Assembly (NCBI GenBank): GCA_030377915.1
Contig: JAUCFZ010000006.1
Coordinates: forward strand, 1 to 42,863
Origin: Clostridiaceae bacterium HSG29
Lineage (GTDB): Bacteria > Bacillota > Clostridia > Peptostreptococcales > Acidaminobacteraceae
DNA length: 42,863 bases
Direction of reading: 5' to 3'
Position numbers and translations under genes: made by a program. Below are positions 1 through 10,200 of the stretch, piece by piece (position 1 is the first letter of the stretch; each line of letters starts with the position of its first letter). The notes beneath the pieces are model-generated. The model had not been told where the DNA came from, searched no databases, and was given only the letters and a program-made list of their open reading frames with translations.

Positions 1-2
1 AT

Positions 3-30
3 GTGGCAAGAATTTAATTGCTCTTGCCAC
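3..30. repeat. Inverted repeat at the left edge
   Basis: GTGGCAAGA (3-11) can pair with TCTTGCCAC (22-30) around a 10-nt loop. On the + strand the hairpin is followed by A residues, not T, so it is not a normal intrinsic terminator for a gene entering from the left. A terminator for a leftward gene cannot be excluded because the flank lies outside the window. Confidence 0.5.
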
Positions 31-51
31 AAAAAAATTAAATAATAAAAA

Positions 52-80
52 TTGACAATCTCATATACCTGTGATAGTGT
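52..80 (+). promoter_or_regulatory. Promoter for rpmG-secE-nusG-rplK-rplA
   Basis: A perfect -35 box TTGACA (52-57) is followed after 17 nt by TAGTGT (75-80), preceded by TGA, which is an extended -10 (TGn). Transcription would start near 87, giving a short leader of about 50 nt before rpmG. The same TGn arrangement recurs before rplJ, rpoB and rplM. Confidence 0.75.
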
Positions 81-136
81 TAACAGGTGATGTTTAAGAT
101 TGAATTAATATAAGTAATTTGCTAGGAGGTGTAAGC

Positions 137-286
137 ATGAGAGTAAAAGTAACACTTGCATGTGAAGAATGTAATCGCAGGAATTATAACACTACTAAGA
201 ATAAGAAGAATAATCCTGAGAGACTTGAAATGAAGAAGTATTGTAAGTTCTGCAAGAAACATACTAATCATAAGGAGACTAAATAA
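137..286 (+). CDS. rpmG: 50S ribosomal protein L33 (zinc-binding form)
   Basis: Small basic protein of the large ribosomal subunit, 49 residues, the usual length for L33. It starts [17 protein letters not shown]. Two zinc knuckles are visible, C9-x2-C12 and C36-x2-C39, so this is the zinc-dependent paralogue; many Firmicutes carry a second cysteine-free L33 elsewhere. ATG 137 lies 7 nt after AGGAGG (124-129). It is the first gene of the operon and is followed 21 nt later by secE. The order rpmG-secE-nusG is standard in Firmicutes; a tRNA-Trp gene often found between rpmG and secE is absent here. Confidence 0.95.
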   Translation: MRVKVTLACEECNRRNYNTTKNKKNNPERLEMKKYCKFCKKHTNHKETK

Positions 287-307
287 GTTTGTTGGAGGAG
301 TGTTTTT

Positions 308-505
308 ATGGCTGCAAAAAGTAAAGGCAAAATGGGCGATTTTTTTAAGGGAGTTAGATCTGAACTGAAAAGAGTAAGTTGGCCAAATAAAAAAGAATTA
401 TATTCATATACAGTTGTAGTAGTTGTTGTATGTGTATTAGTTGCTTTAGGAATTTGGGTTGCTGACTCAGTATTTAGAGTTGGATTGGACTTCTTATTAA
501 AGTAG
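308..505 (+). CDS. secE: Preprotein translocase subunit SecE
   Basis: Small essential subunit of the SecYEG protein-export channel in the cytoplasmic membrane. At 65 residues it is the short single-span form typical of Gram-positive bacteria, unlike the three-span E. coli protein. An amphipathic basic N-terminal half (GVRSELKRVSWPNKKEL, about residues 15-31) carries the conserved RVSWP segment that packs against SecY; a single hydrophobic span follows at about residues 34-55 and includes a run of six valines. GGAGGAG (294-300) sets the ATG at 308. Its partner secY lies at 29352. The stop is 8 nt before nusG. Confidence 0.96.
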   Translation: MAAKSKGKMGDFFKGVRSELKRVSWPNKKELYSYTVVVVVVCVLVALGIWVADSVFRVGLDFLLK

Positions 506-513
506 GAGGCGCT

Positions 514-1038
514 ATGATGACTGAAGAACCAAAATGGTATGTCGTTCATACGTATTCTGGCCACGAGAAAAAAGTGAAAACGAGTCTAGAATTATTAGTA
601 CTTAATAAAGGGATGGAAGATTTAATCGTTAAAGTTGTTGTTCCTACTGAAGAAGTTGTTAAAACTACTAATGGGAAGAAAAAAATTATCGAAAGAAAAA
701 TTTTACCTGGATATGTACTTGTAAAAATGATAATTACTAATGAATCGTGGTATGTTGTTAGGAATGTAAAAGGGGTATTAGGATTTGTTGGTCCTGACGC
801 TAAACCTGTTCCAATAACTAGCGCAGAAGTAATTAATATGGGCTTAGAAGATGGGAAACATGTTGCTAAAATCAATCTTGAAATAGGGGATAAAGTTGAA
901 GTAACGGAAGGTCCTTTCGAGAGTTTTAAAGGTGTTATTTCAGAGGTTTTTCCAGAACACGGCACTGTTGTTGTTCTAGTTTCAATGTTTGGAAGAGAAA
1001 CGCCTGTAGAACTTGATTTTCATCAAGTACAGAAATAA
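514..1038 (+). CDS. nusG: Transcription elongation/antitermination factor NusG
   Basis: Binds RNA polymerase at the beta-prime clamp and modulates pausing, Rho-dependent termination and transcription-translation coupling. The 174 residues hold an N-terminal NGN domain (WYVVHTYSGHEKKV near residue 8, LPGYVLVKM near 65-73, VKGVLGFVG near 90) and a C-terminal KOW domain (EIGDKVEVTEGPFESFKGVI, about residues 123-142). Length matches the family. Two adjacent ATG codons (514 and 517) follow AGGAGG (504-509); 517 has the better spacing and may be the true start. It belongs with secE upstream and rplK 19 nt downstream. Confidence 0.97.
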   Translation: MMTEEPKWYVVHTYSGHEKKVKTSLELLVLNKGMEDLIVKVVVPTEEVVKTTNGKKKIIERKILPGYVLVKMIITNESWYVVRNVKGVLGFVGPDAKPVPITSAEVINMGLEDGKHVAKINLEIGDKVEVTEGPFESFKGVISEVFPEHGTVVVLVSMFGRETPVELDFHQVQK

Positions 1039-1057
1039 GATATAAGGAGGCAAAGAA

Positions 1058-1480
1058 ATGGCAAAACAAGTTAAAACGGTAATCAAACTTCAAATCGAAG
1101 CTGGAAAAGCAAATCCTGCTCCGCCAGTAGGTCCTGCATTAGGACAACACGGTTTGAATATTATGCAATTTTGTAAGGATTTCAACTCAAAAACATCAGA
1201 TCAAATGGGAATGATTATTCCAGTAGAAATTTCAGTATACGCTGATAGAACTTTCTCATTTGTTACAAAGACACCACCAGCAGCAGTATTAATTTTAAAA
1301 GCTTTAGGACTTAAGTCGGGTTCAGGTGACCCAAAAGCAACTAAAGTTGGAACTATTACTGATGCACAGTTAGAAGAAATTGCTAAAACAAAAGAACCAG
1401 ATTTAAATGCTGCAAGCTTAGAAGCTGCAAAAAGAATGATTGCAGGTACAGCTAGAAGTATGGGAATTGAAGTAGAGTAA
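1058..1480 (+). CDS. rplK: 50S ribosomal protein L11
   Basis: Component of the GTPase-associated centre, with the L7/L12 stalk, next to the 23S rRNA region where thiopeptide antibiotics bind. The 140 residues match the family length. The signature [19 protein letters not shown] (about residues 25-43) and the C-terminal RNA-binding domain ending in [17 protein letters not shown] are present. AAGGAGG (1045-1051) precedes ATG 1058. It is followed by rplA after a 49-nt spacer that can form a hairpin. Confidence 0.97.
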   Translation: MAKQVKTVIKLQIEAGKANPAPPVGPALGQHGLNIMQFCKDFNSKTSDQMGMIIPVEISVYADRTFSFVTKTPPAAVLILKALGLKSGSGDPKATKVGTITDAQLEEIAKTKEPDLNAASLEAAKRMIAGTARSMGIEVE

Positions 1481-1490
1481 TTCACGTTTG

Positions 1491-1519
1491 TTGTGGAAGG
1501 AATTTCCGTTATACCACAA
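1491..1519 (+). promoter_or_regulatory. Hairpin in the rplK-rplA spacer
   Basis: TTGTGG (1491-1496) pairs with CCACAA (1514-1519), and GGAA/TTCC inside it gives an alternative inner stem. The 3' arm directly abuts the rplA ribosome-binding site GGAGG (1521-1525), so the fold could limit ribosome access. L1 is known in several bacteria to repress its own message; that this hairpin serves that purpose is inference. Confidence 0.4.
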
Positions 1520-1529
1520 AGGAGGAAAC

Positions 1530-2222
1530 ATGAAAAAATTATCTAAAAAAAGAAAAGAAATTTTAGAAAAATTCGATAAACAAGAAATATTTACTGCTGA
1601 AGCAGGAATAAAATTAATGAAAGAATTGGCATATGCTAATTTTGACGAAAGTGTTGAGTTGCACGTTAATCTTGGTGTTGATAGTAGACACGCTGATCAA
1701 CAAGTAAGAGGCGCGATTGTATTACCTAACGGTACTGGAAATGAAACAAAAGTATTAGTTCTTGCAAAAGGTGACAAAGCTGATGAAGCTAGAGCTGCTG
1801 GAGCAGATTTTGTTGGTGCAGATGATATGGTTGAAAGAATTCAAACAGAAAATTGGTTTGATTTTGACGTAATCGTTGCTACACCAGATATGATGGGTAA
1901 AATTGGTCGTTTAGGTAGAGTTTTAGGACCTAAAGGTTTAATGCCTAGTCCAAAATCAGGAACTGTAACTTTTGATGTTACTAATGCTGTAAAAGAAATC
2001 AAAGCTGGTAAAGTTGAATATAGAGTTGAAAAAGCAAACTTAATTCACGTAGCTATTGGTAAAATTTCTTTTGATGAAAAAGCATTATTAGAAAACTTAA
2101 ATACAATGATGGGAGCTTTAATTCACGATAGACCTGCTGCTTCAAAAGGTAAGTATATCAAAAAGGTTACTATTGCTTCAACAATGGGACCTGGAATTAA
2201 ATTAGACGAAACATCATTTTAA
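1530..2222 (+). CDS. rplA: 50S ribosomal protein L1
   Basis: Protein of the L1 stalk, which helps release tRNA from the E site. The 230 residues match the usual length. Family signatures include [20 protein letters not shown] (about residues 122-141) and [18 protein letters not shown] chose ATG 1530 because GGAGG (1521-1525) sits at proper spacing. An in-frame ATG at 1488 would add 14 residues that do not resemble L1 ([14 protein letters not shown]) and would read through the ribosome-binding site. It is the last gene before the separate rplJ promoter. Confidence 0.96.
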   Translation: MKKLSKKRKEILEKFDKQEIFTAEAGIKLMKELAYANFDESVELHVNLGVDSRHADQQVRGAIVLPNGTGNETKVLVLAKGDKADEARAAGADFVGADDMVERIQTENWFDFDVIVATPDMMGKIGRLGRVLGPKGLMPSPKSGTVTFDVTNAVKEIKAGKVEYRVEKANLIHVAIGKISFDEKALLENLNTMMGALIHDRPAASKGKYIKKVTIASTMGPGIKLDETSF

Positions 2223-2223
2223 T

Positions 2224-2252
2224 TTGACATATATTGCCTATGGTGGTAGTAT
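2224..2252 (+). promoter_or_regulatory. Promoter for rplJ-rplL
   Basis: TTGACA (2224-2229), a 17-nt spacer, then TAGTAT (2247-2252) preceded by TGG, an extended -10. It begins just 2 nt after the rplA stop, so rplJ-rplL can be transcribed independently of rpmG-rplA. The start point would be near 2259, placing the L10 leader at the 5' end of the transcript. Confidence 0.75.
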
Positions 2253-2267
2253 ATGTATTGAAAATGA

Positions 2268-2371
2268 ATATTGGCTGTAGACAGTAGGTGCGAAAGCTTA
2301 ATTTCCTACCGAGGTATTAAATAAATTTATTTATGCCTAATTATGCCTTTCTATATTTGAAAGGCTTTTTT
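2268..2371 (+). ncRNA. L10 ribosomal-protein leader with transcription attenuator
   Basis: The core resembles the known L10 leader family: GCTGTAGACAGTAGGTG followed by a CTTAATTTCCTACCGAGGT segment. GTAGG (2284-2288) pairs with CCTAC (2305-2309). Downstream is an intrinsic terminator, GCCTTTC (2345-2351) with GAAAGGC (2359-2365) and a T run (2366-2371). ATGCCT occurs twice, at 2333-2338 and 2343-2348; either copy can pair with AGGTAT (2312-2317). Pairing with the second copy would destroy the terminator's left arm, giving an antiterminator. Binding of L10-L12 to the upstream core would be expected to favour termination. Confidence 0.82.
2345..2371 (+). terminator. Leader attenuator upstream of rplJ
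   Basis: A 7-bp stem, GCCTTTC/GAAAGGC, is followed by TTTTTT. It lies 79 nt before the rplJ start, inside the L10 leader, and therefore acts as a conditional terminator rather than an operon end. Confidence 0.8.
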
Positions 2372-2449
2372 ATTGACTGATATACTAAAATGAAATTGTT
2401 GTATTGAAAGATGTTTAAGCATCTTTATTATCAGACGAGGAGGTGGACT

Positions 2450-2950
2450 ATGAGTAGTAATTTTGAAATGAAGAAAAAAATTGTTGAGGAAATTAAAGGC
2501 AAATTGGAAAAATCTAAATCAGTTATATTATCTGATTACCGTGGACTAAATGTTACTGAAACTTCAGAGTTAAGAAAGAATTTTAGAGAAGCTGGTGTTG
2601 AATACAAGGTTTATAAAAATAATTTAGTTAAACTTGCTGTTGAAGGAACTGAATTTGCAGAATTAGCAAAAGACTTAGTTGGACCAAACGCAATTGCATT
2701 TGGATATGACGATCCAGTTGTTCCTGCAAAAGTAATTAAGAATTTTTCGAAAAATAATGATAAATTAACTTTAAAAACTGGTGTTATTGAAGGCGAGTAT
2801 TATGAAGCAGCTAAAATGCTTGAGATTGCTGAAATACCATCTAAAGATCAGTTAATTGTTAAGTTCTTAGGAAGTATTAAATCTCCTGTAAACAACTTTG
2901 TTTACTTGTTGAATAATATTAGTGAAAAAATGGAAAGTGAAGAAGCGTAA
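2450..2950 (+). CDS. rplJ: 50S ribosomal protein L10
   Basis: Base of the L7/L12 stalk: its N-terminal domain binds 23S rRNA with L11 and its C-terminal helix binds L12 dimers. The 166 residues match the family. Conserved features are the segment SVILSDYRGLNVTE (about residues 25-38), the RNA-binding YKVYKNNLVKLA, and a C-terminal helix ending in NNISEKMESEEA. ATG 2450 follows GAGGAGGTGG (2437-2446). An upstream in-frame ATG at 2411 would add 13 non-homologous residues. Expression is probably controlled by the leader before it. rplL follows 25 nt later. Confidence 0.96.
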   Translation: MSSNFEMKKKIVEEIKGKLEKSKSVILSDYRGLNVTETSELRKNFREAGVEYKVYKNNLVKLAVEGTEFAELAKDLVGPNAIAFGYDDPVVPAKVIKNFSKNNDKLTLKTGVIEGEYYEAAKMLEIAEIPSKDQLIVKFLGSIKSPVNNFVYLLNNISEKMESEEA

Positions 2951-2975
2951 TTAAAATACTTGGAGGTGTTTATAA

Positions 2976-3341
2976 ATGAATAAACAAGATATAATTGAAG
3001 CAATAAAAGCAATGACTGTATTAGAATTAAATGATTTAGTAAAAGAATGTGAAGAAGTATTTGGTGTATCTGCAGCACCGGTTGCAGTAGCTGGCGGAGC
3101 AGTAGCTGGTGGAGAAGCAGCAGCTGAGCAAAGCGAATTTGATGTAATCATCACTGAAACTGGAGCTAAGAAAATTGGTGTTATTAAAGAAGTAAGAAAA
3201 ATTACTGGTTTAGGATTAAAAGAAGCTAAAGCATTAGTTGACGGAGTACCTGCTCCAGTTAAAGAAGGTGTTTCTAAAGAAGAAGCAGAAGAAGTAAAAA
3301 CTGCATTAGAAGCTGCTGGCGCAAGCGTAGAAGTTAAGTAA
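2976..3341 (+). CDS. rplL: 50S ribosomal protein L7/L12
   Basis: Multi-copy stalk protein that recruits and activates translational GTPases such as EF-G and EF-Tu, both encoded in this window. The 121 residues fit the family. An N-terminal dimerisation and L10-binding helix (about 1-30) is followed by an alanine/glycine-rich hinge with [15 protein letters not shown] (about 38-52). The C-terminal globular domain carries [20 protein letters not shown], the factor-binding face. TTGGAGG upstream sets the ATG at 2976. The gene ends at a strong terminator, and no rRNA methyltransferase gene separates it from rpoB. Confidence 0.97.
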   Translation: MNKQDIIEAIKAMTVLELNDLVKECEEVFGVSAAPVAVAGGAVAGGEAAAEQSEFDVIITETGAKKIGVIKEVRKITGLGLKEAKALVDGVPAPVKEGVSKEEAEEVKTALEAAGASVEVK

Positions 3342-3356
3342 TTTGAAATGGTAGAA

Positions 3357-3385
3357 GGCTTCAGAAATTTCTGAAGCCTTTTTTT
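3357..3385 (+). terminator. Intrinsic terminator after rplL
   Basis: GGCTTCAGAA (3357-3366) and TTCTGAAGCC (3369-3378) form a near-perfect palindrome, followed by seven T residues (3379-3385). It closes the rplJ-rplL transcript before the rpoB promoter. Confidence 0.93.
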
Positions 3386-3427
3386 ATTAAGAAATTATCA
3401 AAGGTATGATTTTTTAATAAAAAGAAA

Positions 3428-3456
3428 TTGACTTAAGTGTTGTTATGTGATATAGT
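3428..3456 (+). promoter_or_regulatory. Promoter for rpoB-rpoC
   Basis: TTGACT (3428-3433), a 17-nt spacer and TATAGT (3451-3456) preceded by TGA (extended -10). Transcription would start near 3463, leaving a leader of about 95 nt with two hairpins. Confidence 0.8.
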
Positions 3457-3462
3457 TTCAAA

Positions 3463-3514
3463 ATGCATAAGTATGCTGCAATTTGCATTTTTTGAATAAA
3501 AGGAATTTTCCTTT
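3463..3514 (+). promoter_or_regulatory. Structured 5' leader of rpoB
   Basis: Two potential hairpins follow the promoter. AAAATGCA pairs with TGCATTTT across about 3463-3492, with a smaller GCATA/TATGC alternative inside. AAAGGA (3499-3504) pairs with TCCTTT (3509-3514), followed by ATTATA. The second is too weak and T-poor to be called a terminator. A role in rpoB control is only a possibility. Confidence 0.35.
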
Positions 3515-3558
3515 ATTATAGATATTAAATGAATTATTGATTGAGGGGTGAGTGTTTA

Positions 3559-6500
3559 ATGCCACAACCTAGAAAACTTGGTAATAAAACTAGGATGTTT
3601 TTTTCAAATGTTGAAGCAAAAATCAAACGACCAAATTTGATTGAAATTCAGAAGAATTCTTATGATTGGTTTTTAGAAGAAGGTTTAATGGAAGCTTTCG
3701 AAGATATATCACCAATTAAGGATTATACTGACAGTCTTATATTGGAGTTTATTGATTATGAGTTTGAAAATGAGACGAAGTATTCGATGTATGAGTGTAA
3801 GGATAGAGACGTAACATATGCGCGATCTATGTATGCAAAAGTAAGATTCATTAATATGGAAACCGGTGAAGTAAAAGAGCAAAGAGTATTTATGGGAGAT
3901 TTCCCTATAATGACTTATAAAGGTACTTTTATTATTAACGGTGCGGAGAGGGTTATCGTAAGTCAGCTAGTTAGATCACCTGCTCCTTATTTTTCTGTTG
4001 AGAAAGAAAAAAAGACAGGTTTGGAATTGTATTCTGCTACTATTATTCCTAATAGAGGAACTTGGTTAGAATATGAAACAAATGCTAGAAATGTATTTGC
4101 AATTAGAATTGACAGAACAAGAAAAATGCCTATTACAGTATTTTTAAGAGCTATGGGATTAGAAACAGATCAAGAAATTTTCGATATGTTCGGTGAAGAT
4201 GAAAAAATGTTGAAAACTATCGAAAAAGATAAAACAACAAATAAAGATGAAGCCTTACTTGAAATTTATAAGAAAATTAGACCTGGTGAGCCACCTTCAG
4301 TAGATAGTGCTGAGAGTTTATTAAATTCTATGTTTTTTGATCCAAAAAGATATGATTTAGCAAGAGTAGGAAGATATAAATTCAACCAGAAATTAGGAAT
4401 GGTTGGAAGAATTGTTAATAGAGTTTTAGTTAATGATGTTGTAGATTTCCAAACTGGCGAAATTATTTTGGAAAAAGGAAAATCTGTTCCGAAAGAAATG
4501 GCAATTGAAATTGAAAACAAAGGAATTGATAGAGTCGTTGTTAAAGGCGATAGAGGTGAAGATGTAATTGTAATTAGTAATAATTTTGTTGATGCAAATT
4601 ATTACATTGACAATGCACAAGAATTGCGTTTAAGAGAAAGAGTATATTACCCAGTGTTAAGAGAAATACTTGATACTTATGAAACAAAAGAAGAAATAGA
4701 TAAATCGATAAAAGCTAGATATAGAGAATTGATTCCGAAAAACTTAATTTTGGCTGATATTTTTGCGTCTGTAAGTTATGGTTTTAATTTAAATCATGGA
4801 ATCGGTAAAACTGATGATATTGATCATTTAGGAAATCGTAGAATACGTGCTGTTGGCGAACTTTTACAAAATCAGTTTAGAATTGGTCTATCAAGAATGG
4901 AAAGAGTTATCCGTGAAAGAATGACTATTAAAGATATGGAAGCAATTACACCACATAAACTTATTAATATTAAGCCGGTTGTTGCTGCTATAAATGAATT
5001 CTTTGGAAGTTCTCAACTTTCTCAGTTTATGGATCAAACAAATGCGTTATCTGAGCTTACACATAAGAGAAGACTTTCAGCTTTAGGACCTGGTGGATTA
5101 TCAAGAGAAAGAGCAGGTTTTGAGGTTCGAGATATACATTATTCTCATTATGGTAGAATGTGTCCTATTGAAACTCCAGAGGGACCAAATATTGGTCTTA
5201 TCGGTTCATTAAGTACATTTGCTAAATTGAATCAATATGGTTTTATTAGTACACCATATATGAAATATAATAAATCTACAGGAATAATTGATAAAAATGA
5301 TATTGAATTTATTAGTGCTGATATTGAAGATGGAAGTATTGTAATACCATCGAATGAACCTGTAGAAAATGATAAATTTGTTAACGATAAAGTTGTAGGA
5401 AGAAAATTATCTGATATAGCTGAATTTAGAATCAATGAAGTTGATTTAGTTGAAATTGCACCGCAACAAATGATTTCTGTTTCGACAGCGTTAATACCTT
5501 TCTTAGAGAATGATGATGCCAATCGTGCGCTAATGGGTGCTAACATGCAGAGACAAGCTGTTCCTTTAATGAGACCACAAGCTCCGATAATTGGAACTGG
5601 TACGGAATATATTGTTGCACATGACTCGGGTATGGTTGAATTAGCTCAGAATGATGGTGTTGTTGAATATGTTTCAGCAGATAAAATTGTAATAAGAAAA
5701 GACAGCGACAATTCAAAAGAAGTTCATAATTTAGTTAAATTTAGACGTTCAAATCAAGGAACTACATTAAATCAGAAACCAGTAGTTTCAAAAGGACAAA
5801 AAATTAAAGCGGACCATTCATTGACAAGTAGTTATTCAATTGATGATGGTGAGCTTGCAATTGGAACTAATATTTTGATTGGATTTATGACTTGGGAAGG
5901 TTATAACTTTGAGGATGCTGTTTTAATAAGTGAAGAAATTGTTAAAAGAGATAGATTAACTTCAATTCACATTGAAGAATATGAAATAGAGGCAAGAGAT
6001 ACTAAACTTGGTTCTGAAGAAATTACAAGAGAAATTCCAAATGTAAGTGATAAAGCGTTGAAAGATTTAGATGAACGTGGAATAATCAGAATTGGTGCAG
6101 AAGTAAACCCAGGAGATTTCCTTGTTGGTAAAGTTACTCCTAAAGGAGAGACTGAACTTACTGCTGAAGAAAGATTATTACGTGCTATATTTGGAGAAAA
6201 AGCAAGAGAAGTAAGAGATAATTCTCTTAAAGTTTCTAATGGACAAAATGGTATTGTTGTAGATGTTAAAGTCTTTGATAGAGAAAACGGAGATGAATTA
6301 GCACCTGGAATTAATACTTTAATAAGAGTATATGTTGCTAAAAAAAGAAAAATTAGAGTTGGAGATAAAATTGCTGGGCGTCATGGTAATAAAGGTGTAA
6401 TTTCTAGAGTATTACCTGTAGAGGATATGCCATTTACTGAAGAAGGAAGACCTCTTGAAATTTTACTTAATCCACTAGGAGTACCATCACGTATGAATAT

Positions 6501-7194
6501 TGGACAGGTACTTGAGGTGCATTTAGGACTAGTAGCAAATAAACGTGGTTGGTTAGTTGCAACTGAAGCGTTTGATGGTGCAAAAGAAAACCAAATTATT
6601 GATTTATTAGAAGAAAGTGGACTTCCAACAGATGGAAAGCTACAATTAAGAGATGGACGTACAGGAGAACTATTTGATAATAGAGTTACTGTTGGCTATA
6701 TGTATATTTTAAAACTTCACCATTTAGTTGATAATAAATTACATGCAAGAGCTACAGGACCTTATTCATTAGTAACTCAACAGCCGCTTGGAGGTAAAGC
6801 TCAATTCGGTGGACAAAGATTTGGTGAAATGGAAGTTTGGGCTTTAGAAGCATATGGTGCTGCTCATACATTGGAAGAATTATTAACAATTAAATCTGAT
6901 GATGTGGTTGGCCGTGTTAAAGCTTATGAAGCTATTGTAAAAGGTGAAAATATACCTAAACCTGGAATACCTGAATCATTCAAAGTATTAATTAAAGAAT
7001 TCCAATCACTTTGTTTGAAAGTTGAATTAATAAATGATCATCCAGAAGAAGAAATTCTTGATGATGAAATTGATGATGAAGTGCAAGAAGTTTATTTGGA
7101 TAATGCTAAATATGATGTTGATGTTGATGAAATTAATAACAGTGAAATGATAGATTTTGAAATCGATATTGATGTTGAAGAGGATGAAGAATAA
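3559..7194 (+). CDS. rpoB: DNA-directed RNA polymerase subunit beta
   Basis: Beta subunit of core RNA polymerase, forming half of the active-site cleft. The 1211 residues are typical for Firmicutes. The rifampicin-binding region reads [20 protein letters not shown], with D492, H502 and S507 at the positions of E. coli D516, H526 and S531, so it has the sensitive-type residues. [20 protein letters not shown] near the C-terminus is the conserved switch and clamp region. ATG 3559 follows GAGGGGTGA (3543-3551); TTG 3541 would overlap that site. An acidic tail (last ~51 residues, 25 Asp/Glu and one Lys) follows the conserved core. rpoC follows 48 nt later. Confidence 0.98.
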   Translation: MPQPRKLGNKTRMFFSNVEAKIKRPNLIEIQKNSYDWFLEEGLMEAFEDISPIKDYTDSLILEFIDYEFENETKYSMYECKDRDVTYARSMYAKVRFINMETGEVKEQRVFMGDFPIMTYKGTFIINGAERVIVSQLVRSPAPYFSVEKEKKTGLELYSATIIPNRGTWLEYETNARNVFAIRIDRTRKMPITVFLRAMGLETDQEIFDMFGEDEKMLKTIEKDKTTNKDEALLEIYKKIRPGEPPSVDSAESLLNSMFFDPKRYDLARVGRYKFNQKLGMVGRIVNRVLVNDVVDFQTGEIILEKGKSVPKEMAIEIENKGIDRVVVKGDRGEDVIVISNNFVDANYYIDNAQELRLRERVYYPVLREILDTYETKEEIDKSIKARYRELIPKNLILADIFASVSYGFNLNHGIGKTDDIDHLGNRRIRAVGELLQNQFRIGLSRMERVIRERMTIKDMEAITPHKLINIKPVVAAINEFFGSSQLSQFMDQTNALSELTHKRRLSALGPGGLSRERAGFEVRDIHYSHYGRMCPIETPEGPNIGLIGSLSTFAKLNQYGFISTPYMKYNKSTGIIDKNDIEFISADIEDGSIVIPSNEPVENDKFVNDKVVGRKLSDIAEFRINEVDLVEIAPQQMISVSTALIPFLENDDANRALMGANMQRQAVPLMRPQAPIIGTGTEYIVAHDSGMVELAQNDGVVEYVSADKIVIRKDSDNSKEVHNLVKFRRSNQGTTLNQKPVVSKGQKIKADHSLTSSYSIDDGELAIGTNILIGFMTWEGYNFEDAVLISEEIVKRDRLTSIHIEEYEIEARDTKLGSEEITREIPNVSDKALKDLDERGIIRIGAEVNPGDFLVGKVTPKGETELTAEERLLRAIFGEKAREVRDNSLKVSNGQNGIVVDVKVFDRENGDELAPGINTLIRVYVAKKRKIRVGDKIAGRHGNKGVISRVLPVEDMPFTEEGRPLEILLNPLGVPSRMNIGQVLEVHLGLVANKRGWLVATEAFDGAKENQIIDLLEESGLPTDGKLQLRDGRTGELFDNRVTVGYMYILKLHHLVDNKLHARATGPYSLVTQQPLGGKAQFGGQRFGEMEVWALEAYGAAHTLEELLTIKSDDVVGRVKAYEAIVKGENIPKPGIPESFKVLIKEFQSLCLKVELINDHPEEEILDDEIDDEVQEVYLDNAKYDVDVDEINNSEMIDFEIDIDVEEDEE

Positions 7195-7242
7195 ATTTGA
7201 TTAAATTAATCGGTAATTATATGAAGGGAGAGGTTGCCCTAG

Positions 7243-10200
7243 ATGGAATTTAAAAATTTTGACAAGATTAAAATTGGACTTGCTTCACCGGAGGATATCA
7301 GATCTTGGTCTTACGGAGAAGTTAAAAAACCAGAAACAATTAATTATAGAACTTTGAAGCCAGAAGATGACGGATTGTTTTGTGAAAGAATATTTGGACC
7401 AACTAAAGATCTTCAATGCGCATGTGGAAAATACAAAAGAATACGTTATAAAGGTGTTGTTTGTGAGAAATGTGGCGTTGAAGTTACAAAATCAAAAGTA
7501 AGAAGAGAAAGAATGGGTCATATTGAGTTGGCAGCGCCAGTATCTCATATATGGTTCTTCAAAGGTATTCCTTCTAAACTTGGAATATTACTTGATATGT
7601 CTCCAAGAAGTTTAGAAAAAGTACTTTATTTTGCATCGTATATTGTGCTTGATTCAGGAGATACTTCATTAACTTATAAACAGTTATTGACTGAAAGAGA
7701 ATATTCAGAAGCTAAGGAAAAATTTGGCGATGAATTCAGAGCTGGTATGGGTGCTGAATCAATTAAAGAAATTTTAAAGAAATTAAATGTAGAAGCTGAA
7801 ATCACAGAATTAACTGCGAGTGTTGACGAAGTTAAAGGACAAAAAAGAAAGAAAGTATTAAGAAGGTTAAAATTGCTTCGTTCGCTTTTAGCATCAGGCA
7901 ATAAACCGGAATGGGTTATACTTGATGTTCTACCAGTAATACCTCCTGATATTAGACCTATGGTTCAATTAGATGGTGGACGTTTTGCAACTTCTGATTT
8001 AAATGACTTATATAGAAGAGTTATTAATAGAAATAATCGTTTAAAAAGATTATCTTCATTAGGAGCTCCAGAAATTATTGTTAGAAATGAAAAAAGAATG
8101 TTACAGGAATCTGTTGATGCACTGATTGATAATGGAAGAAGAGGAAGACCTGTTACAGGTTCTGGAAATAGACCTTTAAAATCATTATCTGATATGTTAA
8201 AAGGAAAGCAAGGTAGATTTAGACAAAACTTACTTGGAAAACGTGTTGACTATTCAGGACGTTCGGTAATTGTTGTTGGACCTACTTTAAAATTCTATCA
8301 GTGTGGACTTCCTAAAACAATGGCACTTGAATTATTTAAACCATTTGTTATGAGAAAGCTTGTAGCTGATGGAATAGTTCACAATATTAAAAGTGCAAAA
8401 AGAATAATTGAAAAAATGAAACCTGAAGTTTGGCCAGTAGTTGAGCATGTAATTAAAAATCATCCGGTTCTTTTAAACCGTGCGCCTACTCTTCATAGAC
8501 TTGGAATACAAGCATTTGAACCAGTACTTATTGAAGGAAAAGCTATTAGATTACATCCATTAGTATGTCCTCCATATAATGCCGATTTTGACGGCGATCA
8601 AATGGCTGTTCATTTACCATTATCTGTTGAAGCACAAGCTGAATCAAGATTCTTAATGTTATCAGTTAATAATATTTTAGCTCCAAAAGATGGGGAACCA
8701 ATTACATTGCCATCTCAGGATATGATATTAGGAGCTTACTATTTAACTCTTCTTAGAAGAGAAGATGAAGGTTATGTTACAAATAAAATATTTAAAGATT
8801 TTAATGAAATGTATATGGCATATCAAAATGATTATGTTAAATTACATTCTGTTATTAAAGTTAGAATGTACTCTGAAGTTACTGGAAAGAGTAAATTGGT
8901 TGAAAGTACTGTAGGTAGATTTATCTTTAATGAAGGTATTCCACAAGATTTGGGATATGTTGATAGAGAAAAAGATCCTTATTCACTTGAAATTGATTTC
9001 TTAGCTGGTAAGAAACAATTAGCAGATATTGTTGCTAGATGTTTCAAAATTCATAGAAATATTATTACAGCACAAGTACTTGATTATATTAAAAACACAG
9101 GATTTAAATATTCTACAAAAACTGCAATTTCGATTTCAGTAACTGATATGAAAATACCTGAAAAGAAAGTTCAACTATTAGCTGAGGCTCATAAAGTAGT
9201 AGATAGATACCAAGAAGCATATTTACGTGGACTTATATCTAATAGTGAAAGATATGAAAAAACAATTGCTCAATGGGCGCAAACTACTGAAGATGTTACT
9301 GATGCTCTTATGGATAACTTAACTTATATGAATAGTCTTAATATCATGGCTGATTCAGGAGCAAGGGGTTCAAGAAGTCAGATACGTCAGTTAGCTGGAA
9401 TGCGTGGACTTATGGCGAATGCTGTAGGTAAAACGGTTGAGATTCCAATCACATCGAACTTTAGAGAGGGTCTTTCAGTACTTGAGTATTTCATTTCAAC
9501 TACAGGTGCTAGAAAAGGTCTTGCTGATACGGCTCTTAGAACTGCCGATTCTGGATACTTAACTAGAAGACTTGTAGATGTAAGTCAGGATGTAATTGTA
9601 AGAGAGCTTGACTGTGGAGCAGAATCAGGAGTTCTTCTTTCTGAAATTAGAGAAGGTAATGAAGTAATTGAACTTTTAGAAGAAAGAATTTACGGAAGAT
9701 ATCCTATAGCTGATATGTATTATCCAGGAACAACAGATTTAATTATTTCAAAAGACGAAATGTTTACAAAAGAATTAGCTAAGGAAGTTGTGAATGCTGG
9801 ATATGAAGAAATTGAAGTAAGATCAGTTTTAGGATGTAATGCTAAAAAAGGTGTTTGTTCAAAATGTTATGGTCTTAATATGGCTACTGGTAAAACTGTA
9901 CATGTTGGTGAAGCTGTTGGAATTATTGCTGCTCAATCAATCGGTGAACCAGGTACTCAGTTAACAATGAGAACATTCCATACGGGTGGTGTTGCCGGAG
10001 GCGATATTACACAAGGTTTACCAAGAATTGAACAATTATTTGAAGCTAGAACTCCAAAGTATTTGGCAAATATAGCAGAACAGTCAGGTAAAGTAATATT
10101 ACGAACAAGACGTAATAAAAGAGAAGTATTAATTACTGACGATGAAGGAAACACTTCAGTTGCAAGATTGGCATTTAATGCTAAATTAAAAGTAAGTGAA

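Noticed and set aside
3-30. Left-edge hairpin as an intrinsic terminator of an upstream rightward gene
   Set aside because: It is followed by A residues rather than T on the + strand, so it is kept only as an inverted repeat.
546-965. 139-codon open frame on the minus strand opposite nusG
   Set aside because: It lies wholly within nusG, has no ribosome-binding site and its translation resembles no protein family.
1488-1529. ATG 1488 as the rplA start
   Set aside because: The extra 14 residues are unlike L1 and include the ribosome-binding site of the ATG at 1530.
2373-2401. Second promoter (TTGACT) just after the L10 attenuator
   Set aside because: No acceptable -10 lies at 16-18 nt spacing, and a constitutive promoter there would bypass the attenuator.
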